Assembly (NCBI GenBank): GCA_963730065.1
Contig: CAVSQL010000010.1
Location: forward strand, 1 to 64,000
Length of the DNA: 64,000 bases
From: UBA9676 sp963730065
Lineage (GTDB): Bacteria; Actinomycetota; Actinomycetes; Streptosporangiales; Streptosporangiaceae
Direction of reading: 5' to 3'
In this document: positions 1 through 8,714 of the stretch, piece after piece
How the letters are laid out: each line of letters starts with the position of its first letter
How positions within the stretch are numbered: the first letter of the stretch is position 1
Notes under the pieces: model-generated
What the model was told of the DNA's origin: nothing
The model's input: only the letters and a program-made list of their open reading frames with translations
Database searches by the model: none
Program-made: the position numbers and the translations under genes

Positions 1-197
1 CGGCTGGAGAGCGAGACAGGCGAGTACCTGTGGCTGACCCGCCTCCCACAATCCGCACCCCGGAGTCGGGGTCGCTCTACGAGCGTTACGACGCCCGCTG
101 GATACCCGGCGATCCGTTTGATGCGCTGATCGCCGTGTTCGTGTTCATGCCGGAAGACCCCTCGGACTTTGACCACCAGCCGGGCACCGAGGGATAG
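1..197 (+). pseudogene. 3' end of an unidentified gene at the left edge, probably frameshifted
   Basis: The reading frame that ends at the TAG at 195-197 gives a plausible tail with high GC3 (...YERYDARWIPGDPFDAL...). The first 48 bases read better in a different frame (RLESETGEYLWLTRLP). The switch between the two suggests a one-base shift near position 45. Alternatively, a short protein could start at GTG 30. The family is not recognised and most of the gene lies outside the window. Confidence 0.3.
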
Positions 198-380
198 CAT
201 TCCTGCCACGGGCCGGGCCCGGCAGACGTCCCCTCATCGGCATGAGCGCGAGTCGAACACGAGCAAGATCAGGATGCAGGGCGGCGGGCGCTGCCCGCGG
301 GGTGGCCGGGCCGCCGATGCGGTAAGTGCCGGTGTGGGATCGAGATGGGCTGTGGGCCCGTCACTGGGTAGATTCCCGGC

Positions 381-600
381 ATGGGAACGGCCGCGGCGTC
401 GGGCGATGAGGACGGGCGGGCTCTGCTGGGTCTGCTGCCGGCGGATGGCAGCCCGGCAGACAGTGAGCGGAGTCCGCCGCGTGCTCGGCTGGACCCCGCA
501 GCGTTACACCGGTGCGTGCCTGCGGCTGGAGGAGCAGGGGCAGGTGCTGAGTGGGCAGGGCCGCGGCGAGACGATCTGCCGGGACCTGACCGGCGTGCCA
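381..600 (+). pseudogene. Winged-helix DNA-binding domain remnant, frameshifted
   Basis: An N-terminal piece (GRALLGLLPADGS, from the ATG at 381) and a second piece in another frame (RRVLGWTPQRYTGACLRLEE..., about 470-590) together resemble one short winged-helix module. Actinobacterial proteins carry the pattern LLALLPADG...LGW...Y...R..LV..G.V.RGRGRG. The two halves lie in frames 3 and 1, so a one-base indel near 440-460 separates them. No intact downstream domain is present. The family match is from memory of the pattern, so the assignment is tentative. Confidence 0.4.
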
Positions 601-655
601 CCAAGAGTTCCGCCCGGCATGCGGGCGCCCGGGCTCGCATGTCACGGTCCGCCAA

Positions 656-847
656 GTGCCCGTCACGGTTCGGTACGCGGCGTGTGATCTGACCGGCGTC
701 TCGCTGTCCTTCCCGGGCCGCGGCGGCGCCACCGTCCCGGCCCGCCCGGGCAGCGCGATCGGAAACAGCAAGGGTTTCCAGGTGACGGTCGACTCCCGCA
801 CCCGCGATGTCACCATCACCGTGACAGGAACCGCGGGTAACGCCTAA
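656..847 (+). CDS. Short ORF, likely the C-terminal piece of a larger protein
   Basis: This is a 63-codon frame with GTG at 656, ending at TAA 845-847. The product is Thr/Val-rich with alternating beta-type residues (FQVTVDSRTRDVTITVTGTAG), as in the last strands of a beta-sandwich domain. The frame stays open upstream without a good start or ribosome-binding site, which suggests a fragment. The family is not recognised. It shares a strand with the winged-helix remnant just upstream and may be debris of the same locus. Confidence 0.35.
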   Translation: MPVTVRYAACDLTGVSLSFPGRGGATVPARPGSAIGNSKGFQVTVDSRTRDVTITVTGTAGNA

Positions 848-856
848 GCCCTCGCG

Positions 857-902
857 TCTGGCGCCAACCGGGCGCCGGTCACCGAATGTCACTCGGCTCC
901 TG
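857..902. repeat. 46-bp direct repeat, copy 1 (flanks the two-component locus)
   Basis: This stretch is about 85% identical (39 of 46 positions) to 3797-3842 in the same orientation. Both contain a TGGCGCC-like start and a GGTCACCGA(A/G)TGTCAC core. The two copies bracket the response regulator, histidine kinase and DUF6069 genes. They could be ends of an insertion, recombination scars, or paired binding sites. Confidence 0.5.
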
Positions 903-956
903 CGCGGGGGGTGACCGCTGCGTAGCTACCCGGGATCGCCGGTCTGGCGGGCGGGC

Positions 957-1622
957 TCAGGACAGGCCCGGCCGTACCAGGCCGGTCTCGTAGCCGATGA
1001 CGACCAGCTGGGCCCGGTCTCGCGCGCCGAGCTTGGCCATCATCCGGCTGACGTGGGTCTTGGCGGTCAGCGGGCTCATGAACAGGGCCGCAGCGATCTC
1101 GTCGTTGCTCATGCCCGCAGCGACCAAGGCGAGAACCTCCCGCTCCCGGTCAGTTAGTACCGACAGCGCGGAGGCATCGACTGGCTGGGCCGGACCGCGC
1201 CCGGCGATACTGGAGATCAGCGTGCGGGTGACGCTCGGCGACAGCAGCGCATCGCCGCGGGCGACGATCCGGATGGCACTGACGAGGTCCTCTGGCTCGA
1301 TGTCCTTGACCAGGAAGCCACTCGCCCCGGCGCGGATCGCCTCGAAGACGTACTCATCAGCCTCATAGGTAGTGAGAATGATGACGCGCACGCCGCTCAG
1401 TTCGGGGTCGGCGGCGATCTGGCGGGTCGCCTCCAGCCCGTCGGTGCCAGGCATGCGGATATCCATCAGCACCACCTCGGCCCGCAGCGAGCGGGCCAGA
1501 TCGACCGCAGCCGCACCGTCGGCGGCCTCGCCGACGACCTCGATGTCGGGCGCTGAGCCGGCCAGGACGCTGAAGCCGGCCCGGACAAGGGCCTGGTCGT
1601 CGGCGAGCAGGACCCTGATCAC
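957..1622 (-). CDS. NarL/FixJ-type two-component response regulator
   Basis: The product is a 221-residue DNA-binding response regulator. The N-terminal receiver has the acidic pair Asp8-Asp9, the phospho-acceptor Asp54 in LMDIRMPG, and a Lys in FLVKD. A C-terminal LuxR-type helix-turn-helix begins at about residue 150 (LTDREREVLALVAAG). The start codon overlaps the kinase stop by four bases, so the two genes are translationally coupled. By family knowledge the partner kinase phosphorylates Asp54. The divergent DUF6069 gene is the obvious candidate target, but that is inference. Confidence 0.95.
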   Translation of the reverse strand: MIRVLLADDQALVRAGFSVLAGSAPDIEVVGEAADGAAAVDLARSLRAEVVLMDIRMPGTDGLEATRQIAADPELSGVRVIILTTYEADEYVFEAIRAGASGFLVKDIEPEDLVSAIRIVARGDALLSPSVTRTLISSIAGRGPAQPVDASALSVLTDREREVLALVAAGMSNDEIAAALFMSPLTAKTHVSRMMAKLGARDRAQLVVIGYETGLVRPGLS

Positions 1623-2917
1623 GGCCGGCTCGCGATCGGCCGGGCGCTCGGCCCGCCAGGCGGCGCCGCGGCACTGCCGTCCTGGCTGCCGTCGGCCCGC
1701 TCGGAGTAAGCGGCCCCACTGTCCCCGGCCTGCGCGCCTTCAGCTACCGGCAGCCGGGCACGGACGGCGAAGCCGCCGCCGGGACGTGGCCCGGCATCCA
1801 GGGTGCCGCCCAGAGCGGCTGCGCGTTCCCGCATCCCGGCCAGTCCCGCCCCGGTCCCCTCGCCGAACGCGGCGGGCGCTGGGCCGCCGTCGTTGACCAC
1901 GTCCACGTGGAGATACCCGCCGTCCTGCCGCAGGCCCACCGTGGCGGGGACCCGGCCCGCATGGCGCACCACGTTAGTGAGCGACTCCTGCACGATGCGG
2001 TAGGCGGCCAGCGCGACCAGCGGCGGCACCGGGGCCAGCGACTCGGCGGCCTTCAGCGTGGTTGGCGTCCCGGCGGCGCTGGTTGCCTCAACGAGGGCGG
2101 AGATGTCGCGCAGGTCCGGCACGGGCACCGTCGGGCTCCCGCCGTCAACTTGGCGCAGCACTTCGAGTATCGCCCGCAGCTCGCGCAGCCCGGACTTGCT
2201 GGCGCCGCGGATCGCCTGGATCGCCTCCGCCGCGCTCGCGGGATCGTCAGCCAGCTGCATGCCGGCTGCGGTGGCCTGGACGTTGATCATCGCCATTGAG
2301 TGCGCGACCACGTCATGCAGCTCGCGGGCGATCCGCATCCGCTCAGCGTCGACGCGCCTGCGGGTTTCGTCCTCCCGGGCCTGCTCAGCGCGTTCCGCCC
2401 GGTCCTGCTCAGCGTCCAGCCACTGGCGGCGGGCCGCCACGTAGGCGCCGATCGCGCGGCCGCGAGCAGTTCGGGCCACATCGTCGCGTTCGGGCCGCCG
2501 AACCATCCGAACGGCCCGAGCAGCCCCTCCGGTGATGAAGATGGCCGCCGCGCCGACGAGCCCGGCGGCTACCGCGATCCGCCGCGGGCGAGTCAGCGCG
2601 ACCCAGTACAGCGCCACGATGACGGGAACGAGCGCGGCTCCGTCGATCTGGCCGAGCGCCGCCCAGCCGACGGCGCCAGCGACCGCGAGCCCGAGCACCT
2701 CGACCGGCCGGCTGTTGCGCCAGATCAGAGCGAGCGACGGCACGGCGAGCAGAAGGTAGGCGGCCAGAGGCGGATGGCTGGTCAGGTGCAGCCCGCCGTA
2801 ATGGTGCCTCGGGTTGGCCTCGGCGTAGGCACCGGCCACGGCGAGCACAGTGACCAGCGCTACGCCCGCGGCGCCCCACCAGCGCCGCGGCAGCCTGACC
2901 ACCCTCTTTATGTCCAT
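1619..2917 (-). CDS. NarL-family (HisKA_3) sensor histidine kinase
   Basis: This 432-residue membrane sensor kinase has four to five hydrophobic segments in the first 140 residues. A dimerisation/phospho-acceptor box follows (RELHDVVAHS, His at about 201), then a HATPase_c domain ending in GLAGMRERAAALGGTLDAGP. The first transmembrane helix closely follows the ATG at 2915-2917. An in-frame start 36 bases further upstream is possible but adds an unlikely tail. It is transcribed with the downstream response regulator (4-base overlap) and divergently from the DUF6069 gene at 3119. The signal sensed is unknown. Confidence 0.93.
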   Translation of the reverse strand: MDIKRVVRLPRRWWGAAGVALVTVLAVAGAYAEANPRHHYGGLHLTSHPPLAAYLLLAVPSLALIWRNSRPVEVLGLAVAGAVGWAALGQIDGAALVPVIVALYWVALTRPRRIAVAAGLVGAAAIFITGGAARAVRMVRRPERDDVARTARGRAIGAYVAARRQWLDAEQDRAERAEQAREDETRRRVDAERMRIARELHDVVAHSMAMINVQATAAGMQLADDPASAAEAIQAIRGASKSGLRELRAILEVLRQVDGGSPTVPVPDLRDISALVEATSAAGTPTTLKAAESLAPVPPLVALAAYRIVQESLTNVVRHAGRVPATVGLRQDGGYLHVDVVNDGGPAPAAFGEGTGAGLAGMRERAAALGGTLDAGPRPGGGFAVRARLPVAEGAQAGDSGAAYSERADGSQDGSAAAPPGGPSARPIASRP

Positions 2918-3118
2918 CGTCTGGAGCGTATACCGGCACCGGGCCGGTGCCATCGTCGCGGCGGAGGCCCTCGGCGTACTGCGCTGGGAGTACTCCGCTG
3001 CTGCCCCCGCAGCAGGTCAGGAGACGACGGCCGGACGATGCCCGATTACCCACGCCGGGGCCAGCCTTGCGGTCAGCGGCGCAACAAGGCGCTGCGAGCC
3101 ATATGAGGGAGCACGCAC

Positions 3119-3598
3119 ATGATGACCACCACTGCAGCCGCTGTCACCGACACGAAGCAGAGCCGCACCCGCGCTCGCACCCGGGCGCTGTGCGTGGTCG
3201 GCGGCGCGCTCGCCGCGGCTATCGCCTGGGCCGTGGAAGTCCCGCTGCTGGGCATCCATCTGACCATCCGTTTCGGCAACGGCCGTTTTGGCCCTCGCCA
3301 TTTTGGCCCAGATCCTTTCGGCGCCGGCCATGTTCAGACGATCTCCGTAGGCCAGATCGTCGGCATCAGCCTCGCCGCTGCGCTGCTCGGCTGGCTGCTC
3401 CTCACCATCCTGGAGCGGCGTACCTCGCGCGCCCGGCTGATCTGGACCAGCAGCGCGCTGGTGGCGCTGGCCGTGTCGCTGACGCTGCCGCTGGTCGCTG
3501 CCACGACCACCGCGGCCGCAGTCGGGCTGGTCGTGATGCACCTGACGGTCGGGGCCGCCGTCATTCCCGCCATGGCCCGCACCGCGCGGGCGCGCTGA
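3119..3598 (+). CDS. DUF6069-like integral membrane protein
   Basis: The product has 159 residues and four predicted membrane helices (about residues 25-50, 75-100, 110-135, 135-155). A polar loop after the first helix is rich in Gly, Phe and His. A GAGGGAG ribosome-binding site precedes the ATG at 3119. The layout matches the small actinobacterial four-helix family DUF6069, whose biochemical role is unknown. It is divergent from the sensor kinase, with about 200 bp of shared upstream DNA, so it may be under control of that two-component pair. Confidence 0.7.
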   Translation: MMTTTAAAVTDTKQSRTRARTRALCVVGGALAAAIAWAVEVPLLGIHLTIRFGNGRFGPRHFGPDPFGAGHVQTISVGQIVGISLAAALLGWLLLTILERRTSRARLIWTSSALVALAVSLTLPLVAATTTAAAVGLVVMHLTVGAAVIPAMARTARAR

Positions 3599-3932
3599 CA
3601 GCGCACCAGGTGGCCGGGACGGCGCGACCGTCCCGGGCCGCTCGCCCTGCCAGAACAGCCGACGCAGCGCGGCGAGTCGCACTGGCAGCCAGTGGCCAAC
3701 ACGCTCAATCCCAACGCCAAGACCAGATAACCCAGATCTGCGCAAGCGCCACCTTAGGCTGCATCAAGCCAGCATCCGCGCAGAACGGGTACGCGCGCTG
3801 GCGCCGACCAGGCGCTGGTCACCGAGTGTCACCCGGCTCTTGACCCGATTTCGCGCGTCGTGGCTCGTATCACGCTGTTCGTGCGCGAGGTCTGGCCTGT
3901 GCTTCCTGTCGCGGTCATGAGAAATTGGCAGC
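3599..3932. other. Intergenic stretch without a gene
   Basis: No frame here has consistent coding bias or a credible start. It contains the second 46-bp direct repeat (3797-3842). The flanking DNA (3730-3795) is less GC-rich than its neighbours. Nothing else was recognised. Confidence 0.5.
3797..3842. repeat. 46-bp direct repeat, copy 2
   Basis: This is the partner of 857-902, with seven mismatches in 46 bases and the same orientation. It lies 2.9 kb from copy 1, on the other side of the two-component/DUF6069 cassette. Confidence 0.5.
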
Positions 3933-4280
3933 GTGCCTGGTGCGACGGCGCTTCGGCGGATGCCCTGGCGGCAAAGGACGGTGATGGTGCCGGCGGTGCT
4001 GACTGTGCTGACCTGCACGCTGCTGGGCACGGTGGGCTGGTACTTCCTGGGCGTTGCGATCGCCTACAACTGCGGGATGTCCGAGATCGGTTGCGGCACG
4101 ACGGCAAAGCTGTGGCTGGCGGCTGACGGCATCGGGGTATGGATCCTGGCCGTGACTGCAGCGATCCTGCCGTTGGTAAGCCGCGGCCGACCGGGATTGC
4201 GCCGGCCTGCCGCAATCACGTGCTGGGTTCTGCTGCCTGCGGCCGTCAGCTGGTTCTTTCTCGCCGGACGCCTGATATGA
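3933..4280 (+). CDS. Small integral membrane protein, unknown function
   Basis: This 115-residue protein has three clear hydrophobic helices (about residues 19-42, 62-82, 91-112). Two Cys in the first extracytoplasmic loop (NCGMSEIGCG) could form a disulfide. The start is GTG 3933, or ATG 3960 if the basic leader is not translated. The gene stands alone on the plus strand. The family is not recognised. Confidence 0.6.
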   Translation: MPGATALRRMPWRQRTVMVPAVLTVLTCTLLGTVGWYFLGVAIAYNCGMSEIGCGTTAKLWLAADGIGVWILAVTAAILPLVSRGRPGLRRPAAITCWVLLPAAVSWFFLAGRLI

Positions 4281-4590
4281 CGCACTCATAATGATCTTTC
4301 GGTCACGGGCCGACCGCCATGACGGCCGAGCGGTCAGGCACACGTATCGGCGGCTATTCGCGTTGAACGGGGTTGGCTCTGTCCCGCTCTGCGTCTGCGT
4401 GTCCGTGTGGCCAGGTGCCGTTTGCTGACGGCTGCAGGTGAGGATGGCCGGGCGTGTGCGGATGGACGGCGCGGTGGCGCGCCGACCCTGGCTGTCACTG
4501 GCCGGGCCACTGAGACCGGTGCTGGGTTAACCCCAGCCCCCAGAGCGCGGCCGATCGGTGCCAGCGCACCACCGGAGGAAGAATGATCCC
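4281..4590. other. Intergenic stretch upstream of the SDR gene
   Basis: No coding frame is convincing. The only clear element is a GGAGGAA ribosome-binding site at about 4573-4579 that serves the SDR starting at 4591. Confidence 0.4.
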
Positions 4591-5358
4591 GTGTCCTATA
4601 TCTTCATCACTGGCTCCACCGACGGGCTCGGTCGCGCCGCCGCCAGTGTCCTCATGGGTGATGGCCATGACGTGGTCCTGCATGCCCGCACCCTGGAGCG
4701 GGCAGCGGCGCTCAGCGACCTCGCCCCGGACGCTGCGGGAGTGGTCATCGGCGACCTGGCCAGCGCAGCCGAGACCCGGGGCCTCGCCGATCAGGTGAAC
4801 CGCATCGGCCGGATGGACGCTGTCATCCACAATGCTGGTGTCTACCTCGAGCCGTCCCGCGCTGCGACCGCCGAAGGCCACGCGAAGACCCTCGCGGTGA
4901 ACACCCTCGCCCCCTACCTGCTCACGGCGTTGATCGACCGCCCGGCTCGGCTGATCTACCTCAGCAGCGGACTGCATCACGCAGGTGCCGGGTCGCTTCG
5001 CGATATCGACTGGATCGGGCGGCCGTGGAACGCTGCTCAGGCCTACGCCGAGAGCAAGCTGCAAGTCACCGCGCTCGCGCTCACCCTCGCGCGCGCCTGG
5101 CCGCAGGTACTCAGCAACGCCGTCGATCCGGGCTGGGTCCCGACCAAGATGGGCGGCCCCGCAGCGACCGGCGACCTGCAGATGGGATACCGCACGCAGA
5201 CCTGGCTGGCCGTCAGCAACGACGCAGCCGCCACCGTAAGCGGCGGCTACTGGTACCACCGGCAGCGGCAGGAGCCCGCACCACAAACCCGTGACCCGGC
5301 TTTCCAGGACCAACTGATGGACCAGCTGACCGCGCTCACCGGTGTCACACTCTTCTAG
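4591..5358 (+). CDS. Short-chain dehydrogenase/reductase (SDR) family oxidoreductase
   Basis: This 255-residue cytosolic NAD(P)-dependent oxidoreductase has a Rossmann nucleotide-binding motif at the N-terminus (TGSTDGLG), the NAG motif (HNAGVY), a catalytic Ser in YLSSG and the YAESK active-site pair. GTG 4591 places the first beta strand (SYIFITGS) at the N-terminus as usual for SDRs, and a GGAGGAA site lies 12 bases upstream. The earlier in-frame ATG at 4582 is too close to that site to be preferred. The substrate is unknown. The gene is monocistronic and ends at the hairpin at 5424-5446. Confidence 0.9.
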   Translation: MSYIFITGSTDGLGRAAASVLMGDGHDVVLHARTLERAAALSDLAPDAAGVVIGDLASAAETRGLADQVNRIGRMDAVIHNAGVYLEPSRAATAEGHAKTLAVNTLAPYLLTALIDRPARLIYLSSGLHHAGAGSLRDIDWIGRPWNAAQAYAESKLQVTALALTLARAWPQVLSNAVDPGWVPTKMGGPAATGDLQMGYRTQTWLAVSNDAAATVSGGYWYHRQRQEPAPQTRDPAFQDQLMDQLTALTGVTLF

Positions 5359-5423
5359 CGCCGCAGTTGCCTGCAGCCAGATCCCAGCAGAGCCCTCGGG
5401 CCCGGGACCCAAAGAGCGCCGCC

Positions 5424-5446
5424 GTGCATAACACCTGGTTATGCAC
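5424..5446. terminator. Perfect 9-bp inverted repeat between convergent genes
   Basis: GTGCATAAC and GTTATGCAC face each other across the 5-base loop ACCTG, flanked by further GC pairing (GCCGC/GCGGC). It sits between the SDR (plus) and the small membrane protein (minus), so a bidirectional terminator is the simplest reading. No T-run follows, so an operator is also possible. Confidence 0.5.
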
Positions 5447-5482
5447 CGCTGCGGCGGGTGCGCGTGCGGCGCCCCGGGCGGG

Positions 5483-5698
5483 TTAGGATGCGCCGGCCAA
5501 GTGCCCGCTGTGTGCTGAGGCGACCGCGGCCTGCGGTTCGGCAGATCCCGACTGGCGACGTGGCGCCGGGGCGGTCACAGCCAGCGGCGCGGAGCCCCAG
5601 CCGGGGCGCTTAGAGACCAGCCACATCGGGATCCCGTACCAGGCCCCGAAGAACACCGCGGCCAGCGGCATGTTGAGCCAGAACCAGTACATTCCCAT
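5483..5698 (-). CDS. Small single-pass membrane protein
   Basis: The product is 69-71 residues with one hydrophobic helix near the N-terminus (FWLNMPLAAVFFGAWYGIPM), followed by a basic Pro/Ala-rich tail. A strong GGGGAGGGG ribosome-binding site lies directly upstream and favours the second ATG (ending at 5692) over the first (5698). The frame remains open further upstream but loses coding character. Function unknown. Confidence 0.55.
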   Translation of the reverse strand: MGMYWFWLNMPLAAVFFGAWYGIPMWLVSKRPGWGSAPLAVTAPAPRRQSGSAEPQAAVASAHSGHLAGAS

Positions 5699-6164
5699 CC
5701 CCTCCCCAGGAAGACGTGGTGCTGCTACCCAGACAGAGCCGGCCAGCGCGGCGCTGATACACCACTCAGGCGTGATGGAACCTGACACCACCAACAGCGC
5801 GAAGCGGCACGCGCGGCGCCGGCATAGACCGTCGTCTCCCCGATACTCGCAACGTGAATCGCCCGGCGAGTCCGAGGGCCCATCCCCGCCGCAGTAGCGC
5901 CGGAGTGTGCCCATTGCCTACCAGGATCGACTTGTCGTACCTGACACTTTGGACACAACGATCAAGAGCACAAACTCGGTAACCCGGAGATTCCGCTCGC
6001 ATGGCGCCGGCGGGTGCGTGACCGAGCGAACGCGAGCATGGGTGCTCGCCATGCTTGACACCGGGCGGGTGGAGGGTTCCGCAGAGGCCATCATCGCCGC
6101 CCTGTCGACCCAGCCGGACAGGCCACGCTAGAGGAGGCCGTCTGCCGCGCGGCGTCGCCCGGCT
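5699..6164. other. Gene-poor stretch with a repeat copy and a possible short ORF
   Basis: No complete gene was recognised. The stretch holds the first copy of a 33-bp repeat (5904-5936) also found inside the truncated HerA-like gene. A 37-codon plus-strand frame at 6018-6131 (GTG start; VTERTRAWVLAMLDTGRV...) has good codon bias, no visible ribosome-binding site and no recognised family. This may be the residue of a lost mobile element. Confidence 0.35.
5904..5936. repeat. 33-bp imperfect direct repeat, copy 1
   Basis: About 27 of 33 bases match 6790-6822 in the same orientation, including the block AGTGTGCCCATTGCC and the block ATCGACTTGTC. On the minus strand both copies can be read as DKS(I/M)L(V/I)GNGHT. 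Outside these 33 bases the two places are unrelated. Confidence 0.5.
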
Positions 6165-6689
6165 TCAGGGCGAGCCCGGGCCGGCTGGCACGCCGTGCCT
6201 CGCGACCCCCATCATGGCAACGGAACTCACGATGATCAGCAAGCCCGCCAGGGCCACCGCTGCCCAGCCCAGCAGCAGTCCCGCCAGGGCCAGCCCGGCG
6301 CCGCCCTCTCCGGTCCTACGGATCTGGTGGCGGGCGAGGTGGCCGAGCGCGATAGCCGGGATCGTACCGAGCGGCCCCACGATCACCTGAGCGATTCCGC
6401 AGGCCAGGGACGCGACGGCCAGGGCGTTGGTTCTCGGCGCCACTGGCGGTGCCGGCGGGCGGCAGGCCGGCGGGCTGTAGCTGGGCAGGTCGGCGACGAC
6501 CGCGTCGAGATCGGCGAACGTGCTCGCGGTCATGGCCTGCCCCACCCTGGCGTCGTGCTCGTCCTTGGCCAGACGCCCTTCGGTATAGGCCCTGGCCAGC
6601 ACCTCGACCGCGCGGTCGCGATCCATCGTGGACACACGCATCTGCGCCCGGCTGACGCCCGGTGCCCAGTATTCAGATCCCTCCGTCAT
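6165..6689 (-). CDS. DUF1707/DUF4190 domain membrane protein
   Basis: The product has 174 residues. Residues 10-65 form a DUF1707 SHOCT-like module (MRVSTMDRDRAVEVLARAYTEGRLAKDEHDARV). After a Pro-rich linker, a DUF4190-type C-terminus carries two membrane helices (NALAVASLACGIAQVIVG... and ...LALAGLLLGWAAVALAG). A GGGAGGCGGCA site precedes the ATG at 6687-6689. The start overlaps the tail of the truncated HerA-like gene by 17 bases. Proteins of this build are common membrane-associated actinobacterial proteins of unknown role. A related DUF1707 module lies at 62.4 kb. Confidence 0.85.
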   Translation of the reverse strand: MTEGSEYWAPGVSRAQMRVSTMDRDRAVEVLARAYTEGRLAKDEHDARVGQAMTASTFADLDAVVADLPSYSPPACRPPAPPVAPRTNALAVASLACGIAQVIVGPLGTIPAIALGHLARHQIRRTGEGGAGLALAGLLLGWAAVALAGLLIIVSSVAMMGVARHGVPAGPGSP

Positions 6690-8571
6690 TGCCGCCTCCC
6701 GCCAGCTCACTGGCCTCAGGATAGGCCAGGGCGAGTGGCGGGCAGCCCGCTGCCGCCGCGCGCACCCGGGCCCGCGCCGCGCGTACCGAAGTGTGCCCAT
6801 TGCCAATGAGCATCGACTTGTCCTCGTCGTTGGCCACGTCCTCGATCGCGAGCACGACGTTACGGCCCAGCAGCGCCGCGACGTCGCCCGGGTGGCCGCC
6901 CTCGAAGAAGCGCCCGGCCGAGCCGATCCGCAGCGAGCGCAGGCGCACGTCCACGAAGCCGCGCACATCCGCCTGCAACTGGGCGCCGTATCCCACCTCC
7001 TCGATCACCGCCAGGGCGGCCCGCTGCAGGCGAGCCAGGGTGGGGATGATCGGTTCCGCCACCGCGCCGGGGACGCGCCCGCCGGTGACCGTGTCCCAGC
7101 CGCATTCCTCGTAGACCCGCTGCAGCGCCTGCGACATGATCTGCGGGAACGGCTCGTCGGCGTCGAAGGCGGCCAGGAACAGGGCGCGCACCATGTCGAT
7201 GTGCGCCTGCACCGGGTAGCCCGGCTCGGGGGCGAGCGGGTTGACCGAGAACGGGATCGCGGCCGGGTCGGCGGGATTGATCACCGTGACCGCCGCGCTC
7301 TCGCCCCGGCCGGGCCCGGCCGCCGCGGCCAGCCGCCCGGCCATCGCCGGGTACTCCGACTTGACCGGCTCGATCACCAGCCATGGCAGCCCGGCGCGGC
7401 CCAGTTGCTCCAGCAGATGGCGCACGGTCTGCGACTTCCCGGCCCCGGTCGCGCCGGTCACGAGGGCATGCCGGTTCAGGGTCGGCAGCGGAACGGCGAA
7501 CTCGCCCACCGGCCGGTCCAGCCCGTCCAGGATCATCCCGAGGCTGATCGCACCCGCCGCCTGGCCGGTCTCGCTGGTCAGGTCGAAACGGCCGGCGTCG
7601 ACCACCCGCAGCCCCGGCACCTCCAGGTTCGGCAGGCCGGCCAGCGCGGCGAGCACCCCGGCGGTGGCCGGGAACGGCGCCCGGGCGTCGCCCGGCGGGT
7701 CCGCCGCCCCGGCCCGCAGCGCCTCCGCCAGGCGGCATGATGCCCGGCCGGTCACGAGCCGGTACGGATGGCGGCTCAGATCGGCCGAGCCCACCAGCAC
7801 CGGCGCCAGCAGGGCCGCGTCCGCCGGGGTGGCGGCGCCCGCGAGGACCCGCACGTCCCACAGGCCCGCCTCCCGGAACGCGTCCAGTTCGGCCAGGCGG
7901 CGCTGCGTGCGCTCGGCGCCGAACCGGGACACCTCCTCGTCGTGGCGGCGGAGCACATTCACCTGGGTGCGCAGTTCGGCGATCTCATCGTCGATGAGGC
8001 CGGTCGGCTCGGCCACCACCAGCCATCCGAACGGCCTGCCGGTGAGCGCGGCCAGCGCCGACTCGAACAACGTCGGCTCGAGCGGCCCCGGATGCGCCCG
8101 CGGGGCGGCGGCGCCGGCCAGCGGCGGGGCCTGGCGGCCTGGGCAGAGCACCCACACCAGGCTGGTCCACGCATCCAGCCAGCCCAGGCGGGCCGGGACG
8201 CCCCGCGAGCCAGGCGGGTAGAGCAGCGCCTGGCCGGCCGCGGGCGCGGCGCCGGGCGGAGGGTGCCGCGGTAACAGCGAGCGGTGCGGGCCCGGCGAGG
8301 CCGGGGGATCCGGCGAGGGAGGCGCAAACGGCGAGGGTAACGGGCCCGGCTCGGAGGCGGCGGCGTTGGTGATCAGCTCCAGCGGCGAGCCCGCGCCCCG
8401 GGACAGCCAGCCGACCACGAGCGGCCGGCCACGGCCGGCCGCGGCGAGCGCGGCGGGCAGGATGCCGACGAAGTCCTGTTCGGCCGAGCCCGCGGGCCGA
8501 GGGGCGGTGAGGGACACGACCCGGAACCACGGGCCGACGGCCCCGTCACCCAAGACGGGGATGGTGGTCAC
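6673..8571 (-). pseudogene. HerA/DUF87-like ATPase, 3'-truncated
   Basis: The 632-codon frame has a variable N-terminal region, a coiled segment near residues 200-235, and a HerA-type P-loop domain with intact Walker A (GATGAGKS, about residues 373-380). The family continues with VLAIEDVANDEDKSMLIG, where the large helical part, the Walker B (EEAH-type) and the arginine finger should follow. Here the frame instead leaves the family at NGHTSVRAARARV and stops after about 40 unrelated residues inside the DUF1707 start. The break coincides with the 33-bp repeat at 6790-6822. GTG 8571 begins at TTIPVLGDGAVG, the apparent domain start. Such ATPases translocate DNA or protein at the membrane, but this copy is probably inactive. 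Confidence 0.75.
6790..6822. repeat. 33-bp imperfect direct repeat, copy 2 (at the HerA break point)
   Basis: This copy matches 5904-5936 and lies exactly where the HerA-like reading frame departs from its family. Together the two copies look like one end of a lost insertion element or a recombination scar. Confidence 0.5.
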
Positions 8572-8714
8572 GATGTGTACATACCAGGCGGGCCGGACCG
8601 GCGCCACCGCCCCGGCGCAATTCCGAAACCCCACCCACCTCATCCGCCCAGCCTGCCCCAGGCCTGCCCTGATTCCGGTTCGTGATCATGACATTGGTGC
8701 TGCCCGGGCACGGC

